Assembly (NCBI RefSeq): GCF_009380165.1
Contig: NZ_WHUF01000012.1
Location: forward strand, 62,001 to 126,000
Origin: Rugamonas rivuli
Lineage (GTDB): Bacteria; Pseudomonadota; Gammaproteobacteria; Burkholderiales; Burkholderiaceae_D
Reading direction: 5' to 3'
DNA length: 64,000 nt
The notes beneath the pieces are model-generated. The model was not told the DNA's origin, searched no databases, and was given only the letters and a program-made list of their open reading frames with translations. A program made the translations under genes and the position numbers. Shown here piece by piece: positions 41,901-50,211 of the stretch; the stretch's first letter is position 1; each line of letters opens with the position of its first letter.

Positions 41901-42528
41901 CTACCAGAATGCCGCCTACGCGCGCCAGTACGCCGACGCGGTGGCCGCCGTCGAACAGCGCGAGCTGGCGCTGGAAGGCAGCGGCTCGCGCCGTCAGCTC
42001 AGCAAGGCGGTGGCGCGCAATCTGTTCAAGGTCATGGCCTACAAGGATGAGTACGAGGTGGCCCGGCTGCATGCCGATCCTGCCTTCCGCGCGCAGATCG
42101 CCGCGCAGTTCGACGGCGACTACAAGCTGGCCTTCCACATGGCGCCGCCGCTGCTGGCTCGCCGCAAGCCCGGCTCCGACGTGCCGGCCAAGATGACGTT
42201 CGGCGCGTGGATGATGCCGGCCTTTGGCGCGCTGGCGCGCTTCAAGGGCTTGCGCGGCACGGTGCTCGACGTCTTCGGCTACTCGCAGGAGCGCAAGCGC
42301 GAGCGCGCGCTGCGCGACCGCTACCTGGCCTTTGCCCGCGAAGTGGCGGCCGGTGTGTGGGCTGACAACAAGGAGGCTGCATTGACGCTGGCGCAGTTGC
42401 CGGACCAGGTGCGCGGCTACGGCCACGTGAAACTGGCGGCGCTGGACAAGGCGGATGCGGAATGGGCCGCGCTGACGGCACGCCACCGCACCGCGCCGGT
42501 GGTGGAGCTGAAGCGCCGCCAGGCCTGA
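38995..42528 (+). CDS. Indolepyruvate:ferredoxin oxidoreductase family protein (fused subunits)
   Basis: 1177 residues. The ATG at 38995 begins MNTMTIPAPFLADPHYAL; the longer frame is only antisense to Lrp. Domains in order: pyruvate:ferredoxin-like domain (TGGFVSGYRGSPLGAVDQELW), TPP-binding region with GIGCHFMATWM and AMTGGQPVDGSLSV, a ferredoxin-type Cys cluster CEGCGDCGVQSNC near 645 and CVEGFCP near 684, and the gamma-type domain VAGVGGTGIVTVGALI near 739. It decarboxylates arylpyruvates from aromatic amino acids to acyl-CoA, passing electrons to ferredoxin. This is the long single-chain form seen in aerobic proteobacteria. Confidence 0.95.
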   Translation: MNTMTIPAPFLADPHYALDDNLTRAEGRVFLTGTQALVRLLCMQKICDEARQLNTGGFVSGYRGSPLGAVDQELWRAKDLLQRHHVEFLPAINEELGATAVMGSQQVEADPTRKVDGVFAMWYGKGPGVDRAGDALKHGHVYGSSPHGGVLVILGDDHGCVSSSMPHQSEQALIAWGMPVINPANIQEYLEFGLYGWAMSRYSGAWSGFKAISETVEGGAVVELPPLPRYVEPTDYVAPPDGLHNRWPDLPGLALEVRVAAKLEAVQAFARANSIDRMVVQAPQATIGIISAGKAYLDLIEALERMALPIERLEQLGVRLYKPGLTYPLERTRLAAFAEGLTEILVVEEKGAVIEQQVKNLFYNLPEAQRPIVVGKEDRDGHPLLSALGELRPSRIAPALVRWLAPVFPQLDLTRMLPDFCAAELLSNGADSVKRTPYFCSGCPHNTSTRVPEGSRALAGIGCHFMATWMKRDTNYLAQMGGEGISWVGSSRFVGEKHVFQNLGDGTFYHSGSLAIRQAIAARTNITYKILYNDAVAMTGGQPVDGSLSVPQIVQQVCSEGAKKVVVVTDAPENYQGVALPEGVTVHHRSELDAMQRMLREIAGVTVLVYDQTCAAEKRRRRKKNKPDKVVFPDPARRMVVNPAVCEGCGDCGVQSNCLSVLPLETELGRKRQIEQSSCNKDYSCVEGFCPSFVSVLGGSLRKPASVQLSLADLERALAAYPTPPHHALAKPFEILVAGVGGTGIVTVGALITMAAHLEGKGASTLDFMGFAQKGGAVLSHVRVASSPSRLNQVRIDLRQADAVFACDLVVAAMPDSLSVMREGHTKVVANEREIPTAEFTRERDASINKAGLLEKLAASAGAANVLQLDAQETAARFLGDPIGGNILLMGYAWQMGLVPVGLEALMRAIELNAVAVDMNKRAFMLGRLAAADSSALNRLAQPAQQVIQFAAPKSLAEMVAFRVDWLTSYQNAAYARQYADAVAAVEQRELALEGSGSRRQLSKAVARNLFKVMAYKDEYEVARLHADPAFRAQIAAQFDGDYKLAFHMAPPLLARRKPGSDVPAKMTFGAWMMPAFGALARFKGLRGTVLDVFGYSQERKRERALRDRYLAFAREVAAGVWADNKEAALTLAQLPDQVRGYGHVKLAALDKADAEWAALTARHRTAPVVELKRRQA

Positions 42529-43683
42529 TCAGTTCTTGGCCGGGTCGTAGGACAGCACGACTTTGTAGCCTTCCGGCGCGATCGACGTGTCGAAGGGGTA
42601 GGTGGCAAAGTTCTGCTGGTCGACCAGTCCGAGCTTGATCAGGATGGTGTGCGGCAGCTCCTTGCCGCGCCCTTCGAGCAGATTGACGGCGGCGTTGATC
42701 GCCACCCGCGCCTGGCTCACGCCCTTGGTGTCGGCGGCGGCGTAGATGTCGCCGCTGCGTATCATGCGGGCGATCTCGTCGGTCAGGTCGTAGGCGACTA
42801 CGCGCAGCTTGCGGTTCAAGCCGGCGTCCTTCACCGGCTGCACCGCCGCCGGTGCGCAGCCGGTGCAACCGATCAGGTAATCGAGCTTGGCGCCGTGCTT
42901 GGCCAGCATCTGCGTGGCCAGTTGCGTTTGCACCTTGCGGTCGCTGTCGCCGTAGCGGATGTCGATGATGTTGACCGCGATCTGCGCTTCCTGGGCGGCG
43001 ATGCGCGTGCCGTCCACTTCTCCCTTGACCCATCCCGCGCCCATGGGGCCGGGCAGCAGCGCGATGTTGATCGACTTCAGGCCGCGCTGCTGGGCGTCGC
43101 GCACCACCCAGCGGGTCGCTTCCGTGCCCATGCTGCGCAGCGAGGTCGTCACCTTGATGGCCAGGTCGTCGCTGCGGCTGTCGTTGGCCAGTTCGAACAC
43201 CGGTATGCCGGCGGCGCGCGCCTTGGCGATGGAGGCGTTATTGGCCGTCATGCCGATCGGCGAGATGACGATGGCGTCATATTTGGCGGCGATGGCGGCG
43301 TCCATCTGCCGCAGCTGGCCTTTCAGGTCGTCGTAGCCGGTGGCCGGCAGGATGTCGGCGGCCACGCCCAGCCGGCGCGCTTCGCTGATCACGCCATAGC
43401 TGCAGCCGGCCCAGTATGGGTCTTTCAGATGCGGGAACAGGAAGGCGATCCGCCAGTGTTTGCCGGCCTTGGCGGCCATCGCATAGGTGCCCGGCACCAC
43501 GCGGCCGCTGGCCAACGCGTCGTCGGCCGAACCCTTGGCTTGCAGCGGACGAAAAATCGAGTCCACCGGCACCGGTGCGAACTTGACCGTGGGCGCGGGC
43601 GCAGGTGGTGTGGCAAGCGCCGGCCAGATGCTCAGGCCGAGCGCGCCGATGCAGGTGAAGTTTCGTAAACGGCGGGTGAGCAT
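42529..43683 (-). CDS. TorT-like periplasmic sugar/TMAO-type binding protein
   Basis: 384 residues from the ATG at 43683 (MLTRRLRN, signal peptide ending near ALATPPAP); a start 18 bases upstream is also possible. The fold is a type I periplasmic binding protein: HWRIAFLFPHLKDPYWAGCSYGVISEARRLG, DAIVISPIGMTANNASIAKARAAGIPVFELAND and VAYDLTDEIARMIRSGDIYAA. The sequence around ATGYDDLKGQLRQMDAAI resembles TorT, which senses TMAO with TorS. No TorS/TorR is adjacent, so the ligand is open. Its last base abuts the oxidoreductase stop, so the two converge with no gap. Confidence 0.82.
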   Translation of the reverse strand: MLTRRLRNFTCIGALGLSIWPALATPPAPAPTVKFAPVPVDSIFRPLQAKGSADDALASGRVVPGTYAMAAKAGKHWRIAFLFPHLKDPYWAGCSYGVISEARRLGVAADILPATGYDDLKGQLRQMDAAIAAKYDAIVISPIGMTANNASIAKARAAGIPVFELANDSRSDDLAIKVTTSLRSMGTEATRWVVRDAQQRGLKSINIALLPGPMGAGWVKGEVDGTRIAAQEAQIAVNIIDIRYGDSDRKVQTQLATQMLAKHGAKLDYLIGCTGCAPAAVQPVKDAGLNRKLRVVAYDLTDEIARMIRSGDIYAAADTKGVSQARVAINAAVNLLEGRGKELPHTILIKLGLVDQQNFATYPFDTSIAPEGYKVVLSYDPAKN

Positions 43684-43853
43684 GCAGTGGTTTTCTTCCA
43701 TATCGGCGGACAGGACTTGTTTAGTACAATTCTAACCGCATCGGCAGGCCGCCGGGCAAGCTGACAATTGTCATGTCAAAGTTGTGGCATTTGCTTCTGG
43801 CCGCATCGTCCTCATGGCGGCACACTGACACCATACCAACCTTGGAGAGTTCC

Positions 43854-45665
43854 ATGAAACCTGTATTGTCGAAAGTGTTGTTTGTTTGTGGCCTGGGCCT
43901 GACCATTCCCGCGCTGGCCGATACCTGGCTGATACGCGACGCCCGCGTGTTCGACGGTGAGCAGCTGCACGCAAAGCGCTCGGTGCTGGTCAAGGGCGAC
44001 AAGATCGTCGATGCAGATTTCCGTGGCCGCGCTCCGGCCGGTGCGCGCGTCGTCGAAGGCGCCGGCCGCACGCTGATGCCGGGCCTGATCGACGCCCACG
44101 TCCACGCCTACCGCTACCTCGACCTGCCGCTGATGTTCGGCGTGACCACGCAGATCGATATGTTCACCTCCGTCGGCACCATGCAGCAGCTGAACCAGAA
44201 GATGCGCAGCAACGACAATCATGGCGAGGCCGACGTGTACTCCTCCGGCACCCTGATCACCGCGCCGGGCGGCCACGGCACCGAATACGGCATGGCGATT
44301 CCCACGCTGACGCGCCCTGAGGACGCCAAGGACTTCGTCGATGCCCGCATCGCCGAGGGCTCCAACTTCATCAAGATCGTGATGGAAGAGGGCTCGCCCG
44401 CCCATCCGATGAAAACGCTGGACCTGCCGACCGTGAAAGCGGTGATAGCCGCCGCCCATGCGCGCGGCAAGCTGGCGGTGGTTCACATCAGCAGCCTGGC
44501 CAGCGCCAGCGCCGCGCTGGACGCCGGCGCCGACGGCCTGGCCCACCTGTTCAACGGCGCCCGCTTGAGCGACCAGGAACTGGCTGCCTTCGTCAAACTG
44601 GCGCAGCAGAAGCGCGCCTTCATCGTGCCGACCATGAGCGTGTTGGAGAGCATTGCCGGCCTGCGCGAGGAGGACGTGCTGGGCGACGCCGGCCTGGCCG
44701 GCCTGCTGAACAAGGAACAGACGGCGCCGCTCAAAGTCACCTATGGCAAGCAGGCCAATGCTGCGCTGATGGCGGCGCCCAAGCAGGTCGTGGCGGCGCT
44801 CAACCAGGCGCGCGTGCCGCTGCTGGCCGGCACCGACGCCGGCAACTCCGGCACCCAGTATGGCGTCAGCCTGCTGCACGAACTGAACTCGCTGGTGCAG
44901 GCCGGCCTGACGCCGCCGCAGGCGCTGGCTTCCGCCACGTCGGCGCCGGCGCGCGCCTTCAAGCTGGCCGACCGTGGCCGCATCGCCAAGGGCTACAAGG
45001 CCAACCTGCTGCTGGTGCAGGGCGACGCCGGCAGCGATATCGGCGCGCTGCACAATATCGTCGAAGTGTGGAAGGACGGCGACGCCGTCAGCCCGCTGCG
45101 CAAGGCGCAGCAGGAGAGCGTGGCGGCCGAGCTGGCGCCGCGCACGCAGCAGCCGTTGGCGCTGCCGGCCGATGGCCGCATCAGCCAATTCTCGGCCGAC
45201 AAGCTGGCCAGCCCGTTCGGCCTGGGTTGGGGACCGTCCGTCGACAAGTTCATGGGCGGCCAGTCCAGCGTTGAGTTGAAGGTGCAGGACGCCGGCGCGG
45301 ACGGCCAGCGTCCGCTGGCGGTGAGCGCGAAAGTGGCGGCCGGTTTTGCCTATCCATGGGCGGGGCTGGCCTTCATGCCGGGCGCGCAGCCCATGCAGCC
45401 GGCCGACCTGCGCGGCGCCAAGGTGCTGCGCTTCCGCGTCAAGGGCGATGGCCGCCGCTACAACGTCGCCGTGATGTCGACCGGCGTGTCGATCCCGGTC
45501 AACCAGTCGTTCCAGGCTTCGGAGCAGTGGCAGGAAGTGGTGCTGCCGTTCGACGGCTTCAAGGGCATCGACTTCGGCGCCGTCACCATGATCGCCTTTA
45601 ACGCCGGGCCGGAACTGGGCGAGTACAGCTTCCAGATCGCCGACGTGCGTCTGGTGAACCAATAA
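43854..45665 (+). CDS. Secreted amidohydrolase with C-terminal carbohydrate-binding-like domain
   Basis: 603 residues, GGAGAG upstream of the ATG. Signal peptide ends at ALADTW. The amidohydrolase barrel shows LMPGLIDAHVHAYRYL (metal HxH, about 82), IKIVMEEGS (Lys/Glu, about 177), VVHISS (about 208), AHLFNGA (about 233) and LLAGTDAGNSG (Asp, about 324), matching imidazolonepropionase/prolidase-like secreted members. From about residue 440 a separate beta domain follows (FGLGWGPSVDKFMGGQSSVELKV, GAKVLRFRVKGDGRRYNVAVMS, IDFGAVTMIAFNAGP), like CIA30 or a carbohydrate-binding fold. The fusion is uncommon. It is followed directly by a two-component system. Confidence 0.9.
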   Translation: MKPVLSKVLFVCGLGLTIPALADTWLIRDARVFDGEQLHAKRSVLVKGDKIVDADFRGRAPAGARVVEGAGRTLMPGLIDAHVHAYRYLDLPLMFGVTTQIDMFTSVGTMQQLNQKMRSNDNHGEADVYSSGTLITAPGGHGTEYGMAIPTLTRPEDAKDFVDARIAEGSNFIKIVMEEGSPAHPMKTLDLPTVKAVIAAAHARGKLAVVHISSLASASAALDAGADGLAHLFNGARLSDQELAAFVKLAQQKRAFIVPTMSVLESIAGLREEDVLGDAGLAGLLNKEQTAPLKVTYGKQANAALMAAPKQVVAALNQARVPLLAGTDAGNSGTQYGVSLLHELNSLVQAGLTPPQALASATSAPARAFKLADRGRIAKGYKANLLLVQGDAGSDIGALHNIVEVWKDGDAVSPLRKAQQESVAAELAPRTQQPLALPADGRISQFSADKLASPFGLGWGPSVDKFMGGQSSVELKVQDAGADGQRPLAVSAKVAAGFAYPWAGLAFMPGAQPMQPADLRGAKVLRFRVKGDGRRYNVAVMSTGVSIPVNQSFQASEQWQEVVLPFDGFKGIDFGAVTMIAFNAGPELGEYSFQIADVRLVNQ

Positions 45666-45675
45666 GCGCGGCGGG

Positions 45676-46797
45676 ATGAACGTGGGTATTCAACACAGCC
45701 TGGCGGCCGCGCTGCGCGGTCCGTGGGTGCCGCCGGTGATGGGCAAGGCGCCGTATATGTGGACGCTGTCGCTGTTGTTCATGCTGTGGAAGTATGCCTA
45801 CGTTCGTCCTGGCGCGTTGGAGCTGGCCTTGCTGGTGCTGACGTTGCTGGTGTTCTTCCCGGTCTACTTCAGCAGCTTCTGGTACTGCAATCTGAAGGCC
45901 ATGCCGCAGCTGCTGTTCGTGCTGATGCTGGGCATGCTGTGGGCGCCCTACAATCCGGGCGCCAGCAATTTCTTCATCTTTGCCGCCGGCATGTGCGCGC
46001 GCATTGAGCGGCGGCGCTATGCCTATCTTGGCATCACGCTGGTCCTGCTGTGCGCCTGCCTGATTACGCCGTACGTGAGCCTGAAGATCAATTTCCTGGT
46101 GCCGGTGCTGATCGTCGGTGCGCCGGTCGGCGTGGCCGCGATAGTCGAAGAAAGCCTGCGGCGCTCGCGGGTGCAGCTCATGCACAAGCAGGAGGAGGTG
46201 GCCCACATCGCCCGCATCGCCGAGCGGGAACGCATCTCGCGCGACCTGCACGACCTGCTGGGCCATACGCTGTCGATGATTACGCTGAAGGCCGAACTGG
46301 CGGGCAAGCTGCTGGAGCGCGACCCGCAAGCCTGCCGCAACGAGATCCGCGATATCGAGCACACCGCGCGCCAGGCCTTGAGCGAGGTGCGTTCGGCGGT
46401 GACGGGCATACGCCAGACCGGCTTCTCGCACGAACTGGCGACGGCGCGCGCCAGCCTGGCGGCGGCCAGCGTCGGCCTCACCGAGGACGTGGCGCCGTGC
46501 GCCTTGCCGGCCACACTGGAGAGCGTGCTGTCGCTGGCGCTGCGCGAGGCGGTGACGAACATCCTGCGCCACGCCGGCGCCAGCCACTGCGAGGTGCGGA
46601 TGACGCTGGAGTCGGGTATGGTGGTGCTGCGGGTGCGCGACAACGGCCGCGCGCTGCCGGACGGCGGCGCCATCGAGCATGGCAACGGCTTGCGCGGCAT
46701 GCGCGAGCGCGTGGCGGCGCTGGGCGGCCGCCTGGCGCTGCGGGTGGACCGCGGCGTGGCGCTGGAATTGAGTTTGCCCATGGGAGGGGCTGCATGA
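45676..46797 (+). CDS. DesK/NarL-type sensor histidine kinase (HisKA_3)
   Basis: 373 residues. About six hydrophobic segments in residues 25-155 form the sensor. A coiled linker (VEESLRRSRVQLMHKQEEVAHIARIAE) leads to the HisKA_3 site RERISRDLHDLLGHTLSMI with phospho-accepting His192. The ATPase end has LREAVTNILRHAG and RVRDNG with GNGLRGMRERVAALGG. The signal is likely membrane fluidity or another membrane cue, as in DesK, but the exact cue is unknown. The stop overlaps the regulator start (ATGA). Confidence 0.95.
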   Translation: MNVGIQHSLAAALRGPWVPPVMGKAPYMWTLSLLFMLWKYAYVRPGALELALLVLTLLVFFPVYFSSFWYCNLKAMPQLLFVLMLGMLWAPYNPGASNFFIFAAGMCARIERRRYAYLGITLVLLCACLITPYVSLKINFLVPVLIVGAPVGVAAIVEESLRRSRVQLMHKQEEVAHIARIAERERISRDLHDLLGHTLSMITLKAELAGKLLERDPQACRNEIRDIEHTARQALSEVRSAVTGIRQTGFSHELATARASLAAASVGLTEDVAPCALPATLESVLSLALREAVTNILRHAGASHCEVRMTLESGMVVLRVRDNGRALPDGGAIEHGNGLRGMRERVAALGGRLALRVDRGVALELSLPMGGAA

Positions 46798-47405
46798 CGA
46801 TGATTAGTGTGGTGATCGCCGAAGACCAGGCGCTGGTGCTGGGCGCGCTGGCGGCGCTGCTCGGGCTGGAGGGCGATCTGGATGTGGTGGGGCGTGCCTC
46901 GAACGGCCAGGAGGCGCTGGCGCTGTGCCGCGCGCTGCGGCCGGACATCCTGCTGACCGATATCGAGATGCCGCTGATGACGGGGCTGGAGCTGGCCGCC
47001 GCGCTGGCCGGGGAAAGCCTGCCGACGCGGGTGATGATCGTCACCACCTTCGCCCGCAGCGGCTATCTGCGGCGGGCGCTGGGCGCGGGCGTGCGCGGCT
47101 ACCTGCTCAAGGATGCGCCGGCCGAGACGCTGGCGGCGGCCATCCGCACCGTGCACGCGGGCGGCCGCGCCATCGCGCCGGAACTGGCGCTGGAGAGCTG
47201 GAGCGGCCGGGAAGACCCGCTCAACGAGCGCGAACGCCAGGTGCTGCGCCTGGCCGGGGAGGGCAGGAGCAGCGGCGAGATCGCCCGCCAGATCCACCTG
47301 TCCGAGGGCACGGTGCGCAACTACCTGTCGGAGGCGATCAGCAAGCTCGATGCCGGCAACCGGGTCGAAGCCTTCCGCCTCGCGCGCGACGCCGGCTGGC
47401 TTTAG
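46794..47405 (+). CDS. NarL/LuxR-family response regulator
   Basis: 203 residues from the ATG at 46794, overlapping the kinase stop, with GGGAGGGG upstream. The receiver has EDQ near 10, phospho-acceptor Asp56 in DILLTDIEMPLMTG, TTF, and Lys in LLKDAP. The LuxR HTH is NERERQVLRLAGEGRSSGEIARQIHLSEGTVRNYLSEAISKLD. It pairs with the preceding kinase. Targets are unknown but could include the amidohydrolase upstream. Its last 4 bases overlap the convergent DUF535 gene. Confidence 0.96.
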   Translation: MTMISVVIAEDQALVLGALAALLGLEGDLDVVGRASNGQEALALCRALRPDILLTDIEMPLMTGLELAAALAGESLPTRVMIVTTFARSGYLRRALGAGVRGYLLKDAPAETLAAAIRTVHAGGRAIAPELALESWSGREDPLNERERQVLRLAGEGRSSGEIARQIHLSEGTVRNYLSEAISKLDAGNRVEAFRLARDAGWL

Positions 47406-48397
47406 GCCGTGGTTTCGGCCGGGATTGGGGCCTCGGTTTGCGGAGCAGCCGCGCCGCCGTTCAGCAGGTCGCGGTTCAGGTTTTCTTCGATGGCGTCGAC
47501 GATGCCTTTGCGGAAGCGTCGCTTGGCCAGCGTGCGCGAGCGGTGTTTCTGCTGCACCAGCTCGATGCTTTTCTCCGGCAGGCTGGAATCGAGGTAGAAA
47601 GCGTTTTTATCCGTTTCGTGCGCGCCTATGCTGGTCCAGAAAGTATCGTAGTCAAAATAGATACTTGATTCGTAATCAGCATTATTCTTCGATAATTGCT
47701 CTTTATTCGATACGCCGACTATCGTATCGGCATGGAATATCCGGGCCAGCGCTTCAATCGCGCATAACAGCATGCGCGGCGGCGCCACATCGTGCAAGGC
47801 CTTGGTGGCGGCCCGCATGGTTTCGTGGGTGCCTTTCATGCCCTGTATCTTGCCGACGAATATAGCCCGGTCCGAGCTGGAGGCGTTCCAGCAATTGCGC
47901 GCCAATTCGCCCGGCACGATGGTGGCGCACATCACGTACAGGGTCTGGTCGTCCGCTTCGAACAGCAGCAGCAAATCGCCCTCGTGGTCGACCACGCGGT
48001 ACGGGCGGTGCAGATTGCGGGGAAACGCCATTCTTATCCGGTAATGCTGCTCGCCGACCACGGATTCCCAAATCACGGGAAACTCATCGAACAGCCGGGT
48101 AAAGAAATTATCCGAAATCTTTCTTTCCAAGCAAATATAATGATATTGCAGAATTTCCAGCGCATCCTTGACCTTCAGGGATTGCGATAAATAATTCCCT
48201 CTTAAATACTTGTATTTGATTTTGGGATGTTTTTGGATCAGGGAGGCGAATCTCTCGGTATTCAAGGCGGCCAAGAGTTTGCGATGGCTGCGGAAATGCA
48301 GCGCCAAAGGAAGCGCCCGCTGCAAGACCAGCAGTTTTGCCCTTTGCATCAGATTAACCGTCGAGCGTACAGCTGAAATATTTTGGACTGTTACCAT
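47402..48397 (-). CDS. VirK/YbjX (DUF535) family protein
   Basis: 331 residues from the ATG at 48397 (MVTVQNISAVRSTVNLM); earlier ATGs at 48418 and 48436 are possible and no SD decides. Family features: DALEILQYHYICLERKISDNFFTRLF, MAFPRNLHRPYRVVDHEGDLLLLFEADDQTLYVMCATIVPG, IFVGKIQGMKGTHETMRAATKALHDVAPPRMLLCAIEALAR and YFDYDTFWTSIGAHETDKNAFYL. DUF535 proteins include VirK and are linked to membrane stress and antimicrobial-peptide resistance in pathogens; the biochemical role is unknown. AT-rich upstream DNA suggests a silenced or acquired promoter region. Confidence 0.88.
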   Translation of the reverse strand: MVTVQNISAVRSTVNLMQRAKLLVLQRALPLALHFRSHRKLLAALNTERFASLIQKHPKIKYKYLRGNYLSQSLKVKDALEILQYHYICLERKISDNFFTRLFDEFPVIWESVVGEQHYRIRMAFPRNLHRPYRVVDHEGDLLLLFEADDQTLYVMCATIVPGELARNCWNASSSDRAIFVGKIQGMKGTHETMRAATKALHDVAPPRMLLCAIEALARIFHADTIVGVSNKEQLSKNNADYESSIYFDYDTFWTSIGAHETDKNAFYLDSSLPEKSIELVQQKHRSRTLAKRRFRKGIVDAIEENLNRDLLNGGAAAPQTEAPIPAETTA

Positions 48398-48641
48398 TTT
48401 ATTTTCACGTTTATGCATTCGGAGCGCAGGTGTCATCTTCTTGTAACACTCTGAATCGCTTTGTATCTGATTGTATCCAGCCCTGCATTTCATATCATTA
48501 CAGATTGGTAATAGTATTTTCTTTTAGTTATGGTAGATATTATTTAGTCAACTAAATGTGAAATTTGGAAATATTAAGTTTCATGAAATTGGAGGCGCCT
48601 CCGGTAAAATGGACACCTTTCCGACCAATCCTGGAGCCGCC

Positions 48642-49616
48642 ATGTCCCGCCTACTCTCCGCAGCGATATTTCTTACTTTCTTTGCAATAGCCGGCCAGGC
48701 GAGCGAATCGGCCAGCGGCAAGTTCACCGCCACCGCCAGTTGCGAGGCCTACTCCTCGTTCGCCAAGCAGAGCAATCCGGGCGATGCGCGGGTGGTCGCG
48801 GGCACGGCCTACACGGTGCGCGAAATTAACAAGGTCGATTACGACTGGCTGCGGGTCGAGGTGCCGGGCGCCGAACCGAAGCTGCGCTGGGTGCAGCGCA
48901 GCTGCGGCACGCCGGCGCTGGCCGACCAGCCGCCCAAGGGGCCGTCGGGCGGCGGCGACAGCTGCAGCCTCCCCAATCAGCAGGACAGCTACGTGCTGGC
49001 CATCACCTGGCAGCCGGGCTTCTGCGAGCATGTGCAGTACAAGGGCAAGAAGCCGGAGTGCGACGCCATGAACAGCGGGGCGCTGGCGGCGAAGACGCTC
49101 AGCCTGCACGGCCTGTGGCCGAACAAGAAGGAGTGCGGCACGCACTACGGCAGCTGCGACGGCCAGCAGTTCGCGCTGAGCAAGGAAACCATAGACCAGA
49201 TCGCGCCGTGGATGCCCAACTTCTATTTCGAGCGCACGTTCGGCGCCTACGAGTGGAACAAGCACGGCAAATGCCAGGCGCTGCCGCCGGACGCGTATTT
49301 CATCAAGGCCGTGTCGGCGGTGCGGGTGGTGAATGATTCGGAGGTGGGCAAGATCGTGCTGGGCAGCGTGGGCAAGAGCTTCCGTGTCGGCGACTTCTTC
49401 GACCGGGTCAAGACGCGCTACGGCGAGCAGGTGGCGGCGCGCATCACGCTGGTGTGTTCCGAACGCAAGTACCTGCAGGAGATCCGGGTGGCGCTGCCGC
49501 TGGACTTCAGCACCGAGCGCGAGCTGCCGCAGCTGGTGGGCAGCGCCGGGCAGGCGGCGCCGCGCGAGATTGGCTGCGACGACGAGGTCTACGTCGAGGC
49601 GGCCGGCAAGAACTAG
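48642..49616 (+). CDS. Secreted RNase T2 with N-terminal SH3-like domain
   Basis: 324 residues from the ATG at 48642 (CTGGAG upstream), which opens the signal peptide MSRLLSAAIFLTFFAIAGQA. A beta domain of about 80 residues (TASCEAYSSFAKQSNPGDARVVAGTAYTVREINKVDYDWLRVEV) resembles bacterial SH3 folds. The RNase T2 domain has CAS I SLHGLWPN near 155 and CAS II YEWNKHGKC near 204, with both catalytic His and the Glu. It cleaves RNA to cyclic phosphates in the periplasm or medium, probably for nutrient salvage. Cys residues suggest disulfides. Confidence 0.95.
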   Translation: MSRLLSAAIFLTFFAIAGQASESASGKFTATASCEAYSSFAKQSNPGDARVVAGTAYTVREINKVDYDWLRVEVPGAEPKLRWVQRSCGTPALADQPPKGPSGGGDSCSLPNQQDSYVLAITWQPGFCEHVQYKGKKPECDAMNSGALAAKTLSLHGLWPNKKECGTHYGSCDGQQFALSKETIDQIAPWMPNFYFERTFGAYEWNKHGKCQALPPDAYFIKAVSAVRVVNDSEVGKIVLGSVGKSFRVGDFFDRVKTRYGEQVAARITLVCSERKYLQEIRVALPLDFSTERELPQLVGSAGQAAPREIGCDDEVYVEAAGKN

Positions 49617-49618
49617 AA

Positions 49619-49912
49619 CTAGACGGGGTTCTGCACTTCCTTCAAACCGCTCCAGGAGATCGTCGTCGCTTCGGTCGCCAGCACCGAGGCGCCGGGCTGG
49701 ATGGTTTCGGCCAGGCTGTGGATGGCGTCGCGCACTTCGTTGATGGTTTCCTTGCCGTTGTAGGTGAAGGTGCCGGGCGGCAGGTAGTAGGCGCGGCCAT
49801 CGTCGGCCTTGATGCCGGCGGCGATGTTGTACTTCGACAGTTCGATGCTCAGGCGCTCGATCGAGTCTGGCTTAGCGTCGGTAAAGGATACATAGATGAT
49901 GTAGTTGATCAT
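49619..49912 (-). CDS. Small conserved protein of unknown function
   Basis: 97 residues, AAAGGCG upstream. It starts MINYIIYVSFTDAKPDSIERLSIELSKYNIAAGIKADDGRAYYLP and continues to a compact alpha/beta C terminus; no signal peptide. The fold suggests a small ferredoxin-like alpha/beta domain. It converges with RNase T2, 2 bp apart. A large minus-strand hairpin lies in its leader (49995-50036). Confidence 0.78.
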   Translation of the reverse strand: MINYIIYVSFTDAKPDSIERLSIELSKYNIAAGIKADDGRAYYLPPGTFTYNGKETINEVRDAIHSLAETIQPGASVLATEATTISWSGLKEVQNPV

Positions 49913-49994
49913 GGTAACGCCTTTATTGAGGAAGCTGAATCATGCGCCAAGCTTTATGCAAATGCAACCATCCGTCAGGCCCGCACCACAGACG

Positions 49995-50036
49995 AAGAAA
50001 GCCCCGAGCAGGTGGTAAACCTGTCGGGGCTCGGTG
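49995..50036 (-). promoter_or_regulatory. Strong hairpin with T tract in the leader of the small gene
   Basis: Read on the minus strand, AGCCCCG and CAGG pair with CCTG and CGGGGCT, then TTTCTT follows. It is a good terminator shape 83 bp upstream of the ATG at 49912. No minus-strand gene ends there, so it could be an attenuator or the end of a short transcript. A further stem ATCTTAA/TTAAGAT lies near 50070-50095. Confidence 0.5.
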
Positions 50037-50211
50037 TCAATTAGCGGAGAAAGCAAGTTGACTAGGAAATATCTTAATGAATGTTTCTTAAGATTGCCTT
50101 AGTAGCCATGCGGCGCCGGGCTTGGGCCGGGCGCCCCGGATGGTGTAGCATGCTGGACGGCGAAGCGGCCGGGCGCACAGGCGCCGGCCCGCCGGTAATT
50201 CGAGGATAACT

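Noticed and set aside
39478..42486. A 1002-residue open frame antisense to the indolepyruvate oxidoreductase
   Set aside because: It is a GC-rich shadow frame full of Arg/His/Gln/Gly low-complexity sequence. The plus-strand protein has clear domains and motifs.
43812..45662. A 616-residue minus-strand frame over the amidohydrolase
   Set aside because: Antisense low-complexity frame, rich in His/Gln/Arg/Gly.
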